This document shows, piece after piece, positions 1 through 7,144 of a stretch of DNA of 8,138 nucleotides. A model generated the notes under the pieces. That model made no database searches. It saw nothing but the letters and a program-made list of their open reading frames with translations, and had not been told where the DNA came from. The position numbers were made by a program, and so were the translations under genes. Where the stretch lies: contig JAEOSP010000138.1 of assembly GCA_016840305.1 (NCBI GenBank), positions 1-8,138 of the forward strand. The letters run 5' to 3'. The stretch's first letter is position 1. Every line of letters starts with the position of its first letter. The DNA comes from Candidatus Hodarchaeota archaeon. GTDB lineage: Archaea; Asgardarchaeota; Heimdallarchaeia; Hodarchaeales; Hodarchaeaceae.

Positions 1-365
1 ATAAGGTAAATAATGAGGTAATGCTTGCTCATTGTACTGTCCCTCTAAATATGACTGAGAATTATTCAATTCTTTCACACTTTGAATCAAAAAAGGGTGT
101 AGCAGTGAAAGGTGAATTTCAAACTGGACAAAATGTCACAATATTCAAAATCGCGGGCACTTCACTTAATAAATGGTGGATTTCTACAGGTCGTATTCTC
201 AGCAATCCTGAAGACGAGCATTGTTGTCGAACACAAGTTCTAGTTAAACTAGATGATTCAGTAGATTACTTCTTACAAAAATCATTAGCTAATCATCATA
301 TAATGGTACTAGGAGATCATCGATCGTTAATAGAATCTTTCTTAAAAGAATTTACACGTAAATAA
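1..365 (+). CDS. L-fucose isomerase-like protein, C-terminal part (5' end outside window)
   Basis: The frame is open from the first base: six codons (K V N N E V) precede the first Met at 21, so this is the tail of a longer protein and not a 114-residue gene. What is visible resembles the C-terminal domain of the L-fucose isomerase-like family (COG2407), which interconverts aldose and ketose sugars or acts on related substrates. The matching patterns are LAHCTVPLNMTENY, then HFESKKGVAVKGE, a VTIFKIAG strand, CRTQVLVKL, and the near-terminal NHHIMVLGDH followed by a closing helix. It ends in TAA, 13 bases before the convergent aminopeptidase stop. The family call rests on recalled sequence pattern, and the catalytic N-terminal part cannot be seen. 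The substrate is unknown, because COG2407 members are not all fucose isomerases. Confidence 0.72.
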   Translation, partial: KVNNEVMLAHCTVPLNMTENYSILSHFESKKGVAVKGEFQTGQNVTIFKIAGTSLNKWWISTGRILSNPEDEHCCRTQVLVKLDDSVDYFLQKSLANHHIMVLGDHRSLIESFLKEFTRK

Positions 366-378
366 AAAGGAGGGAAGA

Positions 379-2853
379 TTATGCCTTTCGTAAGCGGGCA
401 TTAATTTCCATTCTTTCAAGAGTCATTTTTATTGTATCTTTGGCTAAATCTTTCTTTTCCATGTAAGAATTGAAGTATGATTTGACTTCTTCCACGCGGT
501 TTAATCCAGATAACCCAACTACACCAGCAATTACTCTCTCAAAGTGCATTGGATGAAGTTTTTCCAATTTCTCTACATTCTGCTTAAACCAATCCCAGAT
601 ATCATCTGCGATAGCTAAATTTCTAGCAGCTGTGATAATCGGGTATATTTTATTCCGATCTGGTACCTTTTCTAGCGAATAATCTAGTGCTGCTAAAAGT
701 AATTCTTTATCCTCAAAACTACCTATCGCTTGAAGAAGATTAATCTTCTCTGGCTCAGGAGTTTCCGCATTTTCAAGTTTCTTCTTCAAAATCGGGTAGG
801 AATCTGGTGTTTGAGCTGCTCCAATCCTCATTATACTCGAAAGAATATCAGGATGAACACTATTCCCATCCAGGTAATCGTTGAATTTCTTTTTTCCAAA
901 TTCTGCAACACCTTCATCACTAAATAGATAACTGGAATTAAGTAGAGAACTTCTGAGATTAGTTATCTTATTAGGCTCACCTTCTTTTGGTTCATATCCT
1001 ATAAGCTGAAGAACACGGTAGAAAGTCTTGAACCCGATTGCACTTATCCGTTCACGTCTTGATACAATGACTTTGTAAGCATGTACCAAATTCGCACTCA
1101 TCGAAACGAGTGGTAAGAATTCATCTTCTTCTGTATAATACTCCATAAAATCAAGATAATCATCAATAGAATAGTCTGCGCTTCTCATAAAAGCATAAAG
1201 ATCATTTTGAAGACCAAATCTATCTTTTGAAGAAATAGACTTGTGCTTAACTAGCTTTCCCAAAGCATGCAAATTTTCTTTCTCATACTTCACTCGGTAA
1301 AACCCTGTTTGTTCAAAATTTAGCTTAAAAGATGTTACATCGCTTGGTAATGAAATTTCCATTGTTTTATCTTTGAATACATATCGTTGTGTTTCTAAAC
1401 GTTCATCTCCTTTGTATAATGAGATTGTTAGTGGAATCATCCATATATCTTTAGAATCATTTGGGAGAAAAGAAAATCTGCGTTGAGATAATGTTAAATG
1501 ATCGCCAGATCTCGTTACTTCAATGATAGGATAACCTGGTTGATATACCCATGTTTTCATCATTTCTGCAATAGGAGAGCCTGTAGCTTCCTCTATCCCT
1601 TTCCAATAAGCTGTACTTTCGGCACACTCAAACTTATGTTCATTTAAGAAATGATTAATACCTTGCTTGAATTTTTCTTCTCCTAAATAACCTTGGATCA
1701 TATTTAATATTGCTGCTCCCTTTGAATATATAATTGGAGCATTAGCAGCAGTTATTTTAATTTTTTTATCGCCAGGTAATTCTATTGGGAAGGTTTCTAT
1801 TAAGGAATCTCTTTCAAATGCCTCATCCACCGAATCTATAAGGAAAACCTCCCAGAATTCCCATTCTGGATGGTAATAATCTGCAATTGCATATCCGAAT
1901 AAAGTTGCGAATGACTCATTCAACCAGATATATTTCCAATCTAAAGGACTTACCAAATTCCCAAACCATTGGTGCGCTACTTCATGAGCTATAACCTCTG
2001 CAATACGTTCTATTCCAGCTTTAGATGTAATTCCTGGGTAAATAAGCAGTAAGTTTTCTCGATAGGTTATTGCGGCGTAGTTCTCCATAGCTCCAAATGC
2101 AAAATCACTTACAGCGATCTGATCCATTTTATCAATTGGAAATTTTATCCCAGTGTATTCTTCTCCGAATTCAACACTTTTTCGTCCAAAATCTAATGCA
2201 TAGTCAGCATATTGTGTTTTACCTGGTGTTGTAGCGATTCTATACCGAATACTGTCCGACGATGATTCAATGTATTCAAAATCACCTATTCCAAAGAATA
2301 ATAAGTAACTCGACATTTTTGGGGTTGTTTTAAACTTAATAAGCTTTTTTCCTTCCTCCAACTCTTTTTCTTCTTCAATTCGTGTGTTAGCAATTCCAGA
2401 AAACTTGCTATCAATAACGAATTCTATATCAAATGTAGCTTTCTTTGAAGGATGGTCAAAACAAGGGAACGCTTGGCGTGCATGCTCTTCTTCAAATTGA
2501 GTTACAGCAATGTATTTTTCTTTACCTTCTTCCTCATATTTACTTCTGTAGAATCCAACTAATTGATCATTTATTAAACCCACAAACTCAATTTTGAGGA
2601 ATATATCACTCATTGACTCTGGGAGTATAATTGTAAGTTCTTGCTTTTTAGGATCTATTGAAAACTCACAATCAATGAACTCCTCTTTCTTTTTTACTTG
2701 ACACTTCCAAATCGCAAGTTCATGAGAATGTAAGGTTACCTTATTTGTAGGTTCATCGGACTTTATTTTGATTTTAGTATATCCATTCGACTTGAATTCT
2801 CTTAAATTAGGTTCAAGATGGACTTTATAATGAATCGGTTTGATTAAAGCCAT
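379..2853 (-). CDS. M1 family zinc aminopeptidase (tricorn interacting factor F2/F3 type)
   Basis: Cytosolic zinc exopeptidase that removes N-terminal residues from peptides, probably downstream of the proteasome or another large protease. From the ATG at 2853 it has 824 residues, the full size of the family. In order: an N-terminal beta domain with the ARQAFPCFDHP stretch; the substrate-binding GAMEN motif (254-258); the zinc site HEVAH (290-294) with the third ligand Glu313 in WLNESFA, giving HExxH-x18-E; the likely catalytic Tyr376 in YSKG; and a long helical C-terminal half of the ERAP1 type. A DHP in place of the common DEP matches what I recall of Thermoplasma factor F3. A GTG nine bases upstream (2862) is in frame, but it lies inside the Shine-Dalgarno site AGAAGTGA (2859-2866), which sits five bases from the ATG; the ATG is therefore preferred. 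No signal peptide is seen. Tricorn itself is not in the window. Confidence 0.95.
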   Translation of the reverse strand: MALIKPIHYKVHLEPNLREFKSNGYTKIKIKSDEPTNKVTLHSHELAIWKCQVKKKEEFIDCEFSIDPKKQELTIILPESMSDIFLKIEFVGLINDQLVGFYRSKYEEEGKEKYIAVTQFEEEHARQAFPCFDHPSKKATFDIEFVIDSKFSGIANTRIEEEKELEEGKKLIKFKTTPKMSSYLLFFGIGDFEYIESSSDSIRYRIATTPGKTQYADYALDFGRKSVEFGEEYTGIKFPIDKMDQIAVSDFAFGAMENYAAITYRENLLLIYPGITSKAGIERIAEVIAHEVAHQWFGNLVSPLDWKYIWLNESFATLFGYAIADYYHPEWEFWEVFLIDSVDEAFERDSLIETFPIELPGDKKIKITAANAPIIYSKGAAILNMIQGYLGEEKFKQGINHFLNEHKFECAESTAYWKGIEEATGSPIAEMMKTWVYQPGYPIIEVTRSGDHLTLSQRRFSFLPNDSKDIWMIPLTISLYKGDERLETQRYVFKDKTMEISLPSDVTSFKLNFEQTGFYRVKYEKENLHALGKLVKHKSISSKDRFGLQNDLYAFMRSADYSIDDYLDFMEYYTEEDEFLPLVSMSANLVHAYKVIVSRRERISAIGFKTFYRVLQLIGYEPKEGEPNKITNLRSSLLNSSYLFSDEGVAEFGKKKFNDYLDGNSVHPDILSSIMRIGAAQTPDSYPILKKKLENAETPEPEKINLLQAIGSFEDKELLLAALDYSLEKVPDRNKIYPIITAARNLAIADDIWDWFKQNVEKLEKLHPMHFERVIAGVVGLSGLNRVEEVKSYFNSYMEKKDLAKDTIKMTLERMEINARLRKA

Positions 2854-2858
2854 TATTT

Positions 2859-2866
2859 TCACTTCT
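2859..2866 (-). promoter_or_regulatory. Shine-Dalgarno site of the M1 aminopeptidase gene
   Basis: AGAAGTGA on the minus strand matches 6 of 8 bases of GGAGGTGA and lies five bases before the ATG at 2853. It decides the start, because the alternative GTG start at 2862 would lie within this site. Confidence 0.6.
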
Positions 2867-2932
2867 AAAAACTTCTATGATTAATTGATAAGCTGAAAAC
2901 TCTATCTAATTCTATGGTGTTATTTTCTCTAC

Positions 2933-2940
2933 AAAAAAAA
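2933..2940 (-). terminator. Oligo-T terminator after the epimerase gene
   Basis: A run of eight T on the minus strand lies 45 bases past the epimerase stop and about 80 bases before the aminopeptidase start. No GC-rich stem precedes it, which is the usual archaeal form. It suggests that the epimerase and aminopeptidase, though on the same strand, are transcribed separately. I see no clear TATA box for the aminopeptidase between here and 2866. Confidence 0.5.
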
Positions 2941-2984
2941 TGATTTTTGATCTTTTTCCATTAGGCAAATTTGAGAATTGATCA

Positions 2985-3992
2985 TTAAAGCTTCGTTTTA
3001 ATCATTCCCTGACTTTTCATCCAATTTACTTCATTCTCAATACCTGTTTTAAAATTAACTGAAGGTTTAAAGCCTAAATCTCTTTTTGCTTTTGTGTTCA
3101 GATAATTTCTACTTGCAGATATCTTACTTAATGCATTTGGAACAAAAGGGTAGCCGAACTTTCTCCATCTGTAAAATTTTACTATTAGAGGCCAGAAAGG
3201 TTTTGCGAGTATCAATGGGAATGGGGAAATGAAAAAAGGTGGTTTGCGACCTAGTGCCTTAGAGATTGTGATAAACATCTCACGATATGTTTGAGGCTCA
3301 TCAGATGCTAAAATATAGATTTCACCTATGCTTTTCTCTGGATTCTCTATTATTCTAATAAACCCTTTGATTACATCATCTATATAGGTATAATGAATGA
3401 AATTTTTTGCCGATGTAGGAAATACTTTGTTTACAATTGTCCTGTCTACAGATTCGATCATTTCTTTGATGGTGTAATTATCTCCAGGACCAAAAACGCC
3501 TGTTGGTCGTACAATAGTTAAAGGTAACTGAGTATTTTCCCTCATACGTAGTAATGATTTTTCTGCTTCCATTTTACTACGGCCATAAACTTCATCAGGA
3601 TTGTATTCTGATTCTTCGTTACCATCTGTAACAACACCCATTGCCTCCGTCGTTGAACAATATATGAAATGTTTTACGTTTTCCTTTAATGAGATTTCAG
3701 CTAATTTTCTTGAAGCATCCACATTTTCTTGAAATAATGATTCTTCAGAAGCAAGAAAATCAAAATTAGCAGCAAAGTGTACTACTACATCTTTATCTTT
3801 AAGAGCTTGATTAAATGTACTAATATCAGTTAAATCAAAATTAACTAGTTTAACATTGAGTTTTTGTAATTCATTCACGTTAGAAGTCTTTCTCACTGCG
3901 CAATAGATCTGTATATTTGGATGTTCTTTAATTAATTCTTTTACAAGGGCTTTTCCGATGAATCCGCTTGCACCAGTTACTAATACCTTCAT
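2985..3992 (-). CDS. NAD-dependent epimerase/dehydratase (extended SDR family)
   Basis: A cytosolic extended short-chain dehydrogenase/reductase of 335 residues, a normal length for the family. The N-terminus is the Rossmann nucleotide-binding motif (GASGFIG, residues 7-13, directly after the first beta strand). The active site has the Ser/Thr of YCSTTEAMG (around 113-115) and the YxxxK pair Tyr136/Lys140 in YGRSK. RPTGVFGPGD (162-171) and HYTYIDDV (200-207) are typical substrate-side motifs of sugar-nucleotide epimerases and of the 3-beta-HSD/dihydroflavonol reductase group. The hydrophobic aromatic stretch at about 252-275 looks like a membrane-touching or lipid-facing loop, which would favour a 3-beta-HSD-like substrate, but this is inference. 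The in-frame TTG at 4001 was rejected because ATG 3992 directly precedes the Rossmann strand. No ribosome binding site is visible, so the mRNA may have little or no leader. It is divergent from the COG3199 gene. The exact substrate cannot be read from the sequence. Confidence 0.88.
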   Translation of the reverse strand: MKVLVTGASGFIGKALVKELIKEHPNIQIYCAVRKTSNVNELQKLNVKLVNFDLTDISTFNQALKDKDVVVHFAANFDFLASEESLFQENVDASRKLAEISLKENVKHFIYCSTTEAMGVVTDGNEESEYNPDEVYGRSKMEAEKSLLRMRENTQLPLTIVRPTGVFGPGDNYTIKEMIESVDRTIVNKVFPTSAKNFIHYTYIDDVIKGFIRIIENPEKSIGEIYILASDEPQTYREMFITISKALGRKPPFFISPFPLILAKPFWPLIVKFYRWRKFGYPFVPNALSKISASRNYLNTKAKRDLGFKPSVNFKTGIENEVNWMKSQGMIKTKL

Positions 3993-4109
3993 TTTTATCA
4001 AAACGGAGGAATCTGCATAATAATAAAAGGTATTTCTTCTGCCAAATCATTGATCAAAATTTATCTTAATTTGAGAATAATCATACAAAAACTTTTGAGA
4101 TCCTTCATT
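3993..4109. promoter_or_regulatory. Divergent promoter region between epimerase and COG3199 genes
   Basis: 117 bases between two divergent starts, so both promoters must lie here or within the genes. For the plus-strand gene, AAAATTTATCTTAA (about 4056-4069) is a possible TATA element some 45 bases before the ATG. For the minus strand, the TTTATTATTA-like stretch near 4018-4028 is a weak candidate. Neither is a strong consensus match. Confidence 0.3.
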
Positions 4110-5270
4110 ATGAAAAGATTTGGCTTTATTATTAATCCAATTGCTGGAATGGGGGGGAAAGTAGCATTAAAAGGAACTGATGGGGAGGAAATTTTACAAG
4201 AAGCTATAAAACGCGGTGCTACTCCCATTACCAAACATAAAGCAAAATCTTTCTTTGAAGGAATAATGAATTTAGGGTTGAATGAGGAAATTCTATTCAT
4301 CTTACCACAAGGAGAGATGGGAGAAAAAGTATTCAGTGAAAATCCAGCATTAGCAAAAAAGATTCGGAGAGAAATTCTTACTCAAATTCCTATTCCAACT
4401 AAAACTTCTTCAATTGACACAAAACACGTTGCTAGTGAGCTAAAAGGTCTGGAAGTAGATTTAATTATTTTTATTGGCGGGGATGGAACAGCGCAAGATA
4501 TATATACAGCAATTGGAAATAAAACGCCAATTTTAGGTATCCCTTCTGGTGTGAAAATGCATTCAGGTGTTTTTGCACAATCTACAAGTAAAACGATTGA
4601 GATTGTGAAAAAACTCGTAGCAGGTCAAGTTGAATTTACCGAAGTAGAGATAATTGACCTTGATGAAGACACCTTTCGCAAGGGTATTCTTAGTACAAAA
4701 CTTTATGGTACAAGTTTAGTTCCGCAAATCCCTAGTCTAATGCAGCTAACTAAATCAAGCACAAGTCATTCAGATATAGAAAAAGATAATATAAAAGGAA
4801 TAACTAGAACTTTAAGAGAAGAAATATCACGTAACTCAATATATCTATTAGGATCTGGTTCAACAATCAAAGATATTTCTAAGGCTTTTGGGGATGAGAT
4901 TTTCCAGAAAAAAACTTTAATTGGGATTGATCTTGTTTATAATCTTGAATTAATGAAATCAGACGTTTCGGAGAGCGAAATCCTAAATTTTCTTGATAAA
5001 TATCCTGAAATTCATAAAAAACTCTTGATCACACCAATAGGCGGACAAGGTTTTATTTTAGGGAGAGGAAATCAACAATTAAGTCCAAAGGTGATCGAAA
5101 AAATTGGAGTTTCAGCGATACAAGTGATTGCTACTAAATCCAAACTTGAAAATCTCCCAAAGCGTGTTTTACATATTGATACCGGAGATCCTAGTCTTGA
5201 TAGTCGGTTGACTGGTTATCAAAGAGTACTTGTGGATTATAATGAATATTGGATGGTTAAGGTAGATTAA
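4110..5270 (+). CDS. ATP-NAD kinase family protein (COG3199, NAD kinase-like)
   Basis: A 386-residue predicted small-molecule kinase of the NAD kinase/diacylglycerol kinase superfamily, COG3199 branch. The family signature opens the protein: FGFIINPIAGMGG followed by KGTDG (residues 4-25). The phosphate-binding GGDGTAQD lies at 123-130, after a beta strand rich in I and F. GIPSGVKMHSGVFA (143-156) follows, as in other members. The C-terminal half carries TPIGGQGFILGRGNQQLSP (308-326) and an RVLHIDTGDPSLD stretch near 352-364, both typical of COG3199. The true substrate of the archaeal COG3199 group is not settled; NAD or another nucleotide or polyol is possible. The start is the ATG at 4110, directly before the conserved N-terminus. 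An in-frame TTG at 4050 would add 20 residues that look like translated leader. It is convergent with the PP-loop gene, with only 25 bases between stops and no obvious terminator. Confidence 0.9.
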   Translation: MKRFGFIINPIAGMGGKVALKGTDGEEILQEAIKRGATPITKHKAKSFFEGIMNLGLNEEILFILPQGEMGEKVFSENPALAKKIRREILTQIPIPTKTSSIDTKHVASELKGLEVDLIIFIGGDGTAQDIYTAIGNKTPILGIPSGVKMHSGVFAQSTSKTIEIVKKLVAGQVEFTEVEIIDLDEDTFRKGILSTKLYGTSLVPQIPSLMQLTKSSTSHSDIEKDNIKGITRTLREEISRNSIYLLGSGSTIKDISKAFGDEIFQKKTLIGIDLVYNLELMKSDVSESEILNFLDKYPEIHKKLLITPIGGQGFILGRGNQQLSPKVIEKIGVSAIQVIATKSKLENLPKRVLHIDTGDPSLDSRLTGYQRVLVDYNEYWMVKVD

Positions 5271-5295
5271 CAGATATTGGAAAAGTAAATAGGCA

Positions 5296-6009
5296 TTATG
5301 TCTCTACTAATTGAAGTATTTCCTCAACCTCAACGGGTAGTTGAAAGATTTGAGTTTTATTGATTTCAGAGTTAATTGCTTCAAGTAATTGTTCATAAAT
5401 TCTTTCATAGATCGGATCTACAATATCTGCTCTTCCACGAGTTTCAGGATATTGGGGATTTATATTGCAACACCCGCCTGGTAAGATTGACAACTCATAG
5501 TAACCCCATTTTTTTGCTAAACTTACTACTTCTTCCTTATTGTATCCAATAAGAGGTCTTAAAGTTAGAATAGACGTTTTTGAGGTAACTATTGACAAAT
5601 TATCAAGTGTCTGACTTGCTTGTTCCCCCATGATTTCGCCTGTGATAACTACTTCAGCCCCACATTGATATGCATATTCTTGAGCCTTTGAGAACATCTG
5701 CATTCTGCAGAAAAGGCATGTTTGTTTTATTTCACGACCATTTAATGCATTAAGTATAGCCTCCTGTGTTTGACCATGAGTCATTATTGTAAGAGACAGT
5801 TTTACTTCAGGATTATTCAATGCTAAACGATTTGATAACTCAACAACTTTTTCAAGTGTTCCGAGTGAATGAAACGGATAATTATGATAATGTAATAGTA
5901 AAGGCTGAAAACCATTCTGAATTGCAATTTGAGCCGCAACTGGGCTATCAATACCACCAGAAATTAAAACTACAGCTTTCATATCGTCAATATCCGATAG
6001 AATTCTCAT
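5296..6009 (-). CDS. ThiI-type PP-loop sulfurtransferase domain protein, stand-alone
   Basis: Resembles the catalytic ATP-binding domain of ThiI, the tRNA 4-thiouridine synthetase, which adenylates the target base and then inserts sulfur. At 237 residues it lacks the N-terminal ferredoxin-like and THUMP tRNA-binding domains and any rhodanese domain. Visible: the PP-loop SGGIDSP (17-23); a CxxC (Cys98, Cys101); TGEIMGEQASQTLDNL (123-138), the ThiI-specific segment; RPLIGYNKEE (151-160); and a Cys pair (180-181). CxxC plus a distant Cys fits the iron-sulfur site described for methanogen ThiI; the link here is inference. The start could also be the ATG at 5982, which directly precedes the first strand (MKAVVLISGG); neither start has a clear ribosome binding site. 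Without a tRNA-binding domain it must use a partner, bind tRNA differently, or modify another substrate. It is convergent with the COG3199 gene. Confidence 0.85.
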   Translation of the reverse strand: MRILSDIDDMKAVVLISGGIDSPVAAQIAIQNGFQPLLLHYHNYPFHSLGTLEKVVELSNRLALNNPEVKLSLTIMTHGQTQEAILNALNGREIKQTCLFCRMQMFSKAQEYAYQCGAEVVITGEIMGEQASQTLDNLSIVTSKTSILTLRPLIGYNKEEVVSLAKKWGYYELSILPGGCCNINPQYPETRGRADIVDPIYERIYEQLLEAINSEINKTQIFQLPVEVEEILQLVET

Positions 6010-6071
6010 TTTTAAAGTGATTTCTTCATTTTCGTGTCATTAACTTCAAACATAAGGAAGTAACTGTTTGA

Positions 6072-6085
6072 TTTGGTTAACCAAA
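6072..6085. promoter_or_regulatory. Perfect 14-bp palindrome, candidate operator
   Basis: TTTGGTTAACCAAA is a perfect inverted repeat with two seven-base arms. It abuts the putative TATA box of the minus-strand PP-loop gene on the downstream side, between that box and the expected transcription start. This is a usual place for an archaeal repressor to bind. It also lies in the region upstream of the plus-strand 6229 gene. The role is inferred from position and symmetry only. Confidence 0.4.
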
Positions 6086-6094
6086 ATTTAAAAA
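6083..6094 (-). promoter_or_regulatory. Putative TATA box of the PP-loop gene
   Basis: The minus strand reads TTTTTAAATTTT here, containing TTTAAATT, a good archaeal TATA-like element. It lies about 75-85 bases before the ATG at 6009, which would leave a leader of roughly 50 bases. The AT-rich background makes chance matches common. Confidence 0.35.
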
Positions 6095-6228
6095 AATAGA
6101 TTTTTCTAAGAAAAAATCATTGGTATTCCAGTCTAAGGATATTAATGGTGTAATAGGTGCCTTAATAGTCTTAGATGATGCCTTGTATTTGTAGTTATAC
6201 AATGATTGATGTTAAAAGAGTTAAGGTT

Positions 6229-6528
6229 ATGTCAGACATTTTTTCTGTAAAGATATGCGATAAAAATTCTCATAGATGGTACATTTCATTTTCCCCGCCT
6301 AAACCATTCATAATGGCGGATATTAAAGAAGCTTTGGAAAAAGATAATTACTCCACGCTTGCAACAACTCCAAATATCATGGTTTTTAGCGGAAAGAATG
6401 TGAAATTGACATGGCATTCCCAAGGTTTGATTCAAATTGATTACCATGATAGAAAAATACAGAACGAACAGCACGTTATCACATTCGTGCAGCATCTCAT
6501 TGATAAATTTGGGTTTTTTGAAAGATAG
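6229..6528 (+). CDS. Small protein of unknown function, upstream of the lipoyl carrier
   Basis: I do not recognise this family. From the ATG at 6229 it has 99 residues with a pattern of beta strand (SVKICD, WYISFSPP), helix (MADIKEALEKDN), several strands (STLATTPNIMVF, VKLTWHSQG, LIQIDYHD) and a C-terminal helix (about 80-94), suggesting a compact alpha/beta domain. No cysteine cluster, signal peptide or membrane segment is present. In-frame ATGs at 6175 and 6202 are possible starts. I prefer 6229 because the residues before it look like leader sequence, but no ribosome binding site decides it: AAGG lies very close, AGAG at a better distance. It ends with TAG, the only amber stop among the genes here, and the frame continues for 45 codons after it. 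The lipoyl carrier follows on the same strand with no terminator between, so co-transcription and a linked role are likely. Confidence 0.6.
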   Translation: MSDIFSVKICDKNSHRWYISFSPPKPFIMADIKEALEKDNYSTLATTPNIMVFSGKNVKLTWHSQGLIQIDYHDRKIQNEQHVITFVQHLIDKFGFFER

Positions 6529-6666
6529 GACTGCACACGGCTATTAGTAATTTCGAATGACTTACTAGATAAAAAATTAGATTCGAATAATTTAATAAAG
6601 AATATACCAAATGCTAAATTAGCTGTAAATGGTGGTCTATTCGGGTATGGATTCTCTAGAGATTAA
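6529..6666 (+). other. Open in-frame continuation after the TAG stop of the unknown gene
   Basis: Directly after the TAG at 6526-6528 the same frame stays open for 45 codons to a TAA at 6664-6666, while the other two plus-strand frames close early (TAG at 6545, TGA at 6558). The encoded peptide looks protein-like: a hydrophobic strand (LLVISNDLLD), a polar stretch, then AKLAVNGGLFGYGF. It has no ATG, GTG or TTG start of its own near its beginning, except TTA/ATT-type codons. It overlaps the start of the lipoyl carrier gene by 20 bases, an arrangement usual for coupled genes. It could be the true C-terminus of the 6229 protein with TAG read as an amino acid or arising from a base error, a decayed remnant, or chance. 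Confidence 0.35.
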
Positions 6667-7114
6667 AACTGAAACAAAAACCTATTCATTCCCTTTAGAT
6701 CGTTATTATTTTACACAGAAAGCTGGTCATATCTGGCTTAAACAAGAGAAAGATCACTTTGAAGTGGGTTTTGACGATTTTGGTCAGTCTCAAGGACCTA
6801 TCCTCCACATTCGTACTCGCCCCGTCGGTAAGGTTTTCCCCCAAGGAAAAGCTTTTGGTACAGTTGAAACAAACAAATTCATTGGCCAATTAGGATTCCC
6901 TCTAACAGCATCCATTGCTGAAGTGAATTCAGAAGTTATCGATAATCCCCAATTAATAAATGATGATCCTTACACGCAGTGGATAATAAAAATCAAACCC
7001 ACTAACTTAGAGGAAGACATTAATTCTTCATTTATTATACCTCAGGGGGACAAATCGAAATTAAAGGAATATATTATATCAGAACTTATTAAGTATGAAG
7101 ATCCTCCCATTTAA
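6647..7114 (+). CDS. GcvH-like lipoyl carrier protein
   Basis: A 155-residue protein of the glycine cleavage H-protein fold, which carries intermediates on a lipoyl-lysine arm between partner enzymes in the cytosol. Family marks in order: GHIWLKQE (27-34), VGFDDFGQS (40-48), the GKVFPQGKAFGTVE strand region (61-74), the lipoylation site Lys77 in ETNKF, and IAEVNSEVIDNPQLINDDPY (90-109) followed by WIIKIK. The hairpin after the lysine reads FPLTASIAEVN, where H-proteins usually have a P-x-SG-x-V turn, so this is a divergent member. No P-, T- or L-protein, lipoate ligase or HdrABC-like gene is in the window; it may serve glycine cleavage or an H-like role such as the lipoate-binding proteins of sulfur oxidation. 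ATG 6647 is chosen over 6629 because GGTGGT (6631-6636) can serve as its ribosome binding site and the added residues are not family-like. A T8 terminator follows. Confidence 0.85.
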   Translation: MDSLEIKTETKTYSFPLDRYYFTQKAGHIWLKQEKDHFEVGFDDFGQSQGPILHIRTRPVGKVFPQGKAFGTVETNKFIGQLGFPLTASIAEVNSEVIDNPQLINDDPYTQWIIKIKPTNLEEDINSSFIIPQGDKSKLKEYIISELIKYEDPPI

Positions 7115-7136
7115 TGCTTCTTATAGGATTTATTTG

Positions 7137-7144
7137 TTTTTTTT
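7137..7144 (+). terminator. Oligo-T terminator after the lipoyl carrier gene
   Basis: Eight T in a row on the plus strand, 22 bases past the TAA of the carrier gene, with no GC-rich stem before it. This matches the factor-independent oligo-T stops of archaea and probably ends the transcript of the unknown gene and the carrier. Confidence 0.55.

Noticed and set aside
730..927. Plus-strand frame inside the aminopeptidase gene
   Set aside because: It is fully antisense to a well-conserved protein and lacks any recognisable domain or ribosome binding site.
3993..4001. TTG start for the epimerase
   Set aside because: ATG 3992 lies directly before the Rossmann strand, as expected for the family.
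4050..4109. N-terminal extension of the COG3199 protein from a TTG
   Set aside because: The conserved family start begins at the ATG 4110; the 20 extra residues are not family-like and have no ribosome binding site.
6098..6119. GATTTTTCTAAGAAAAAATC as a terminator hairpin
   Set aside because: The stem is almost only A-T and no gene ends here; it lies upstream of two starts, so at most it is a regulatory site.
6570..6600. ATTCGAAT-like sequence resembling a tRNA T-arm
   Set aside because: No acceptor, D-arm or anticodon stem can be formed around it.
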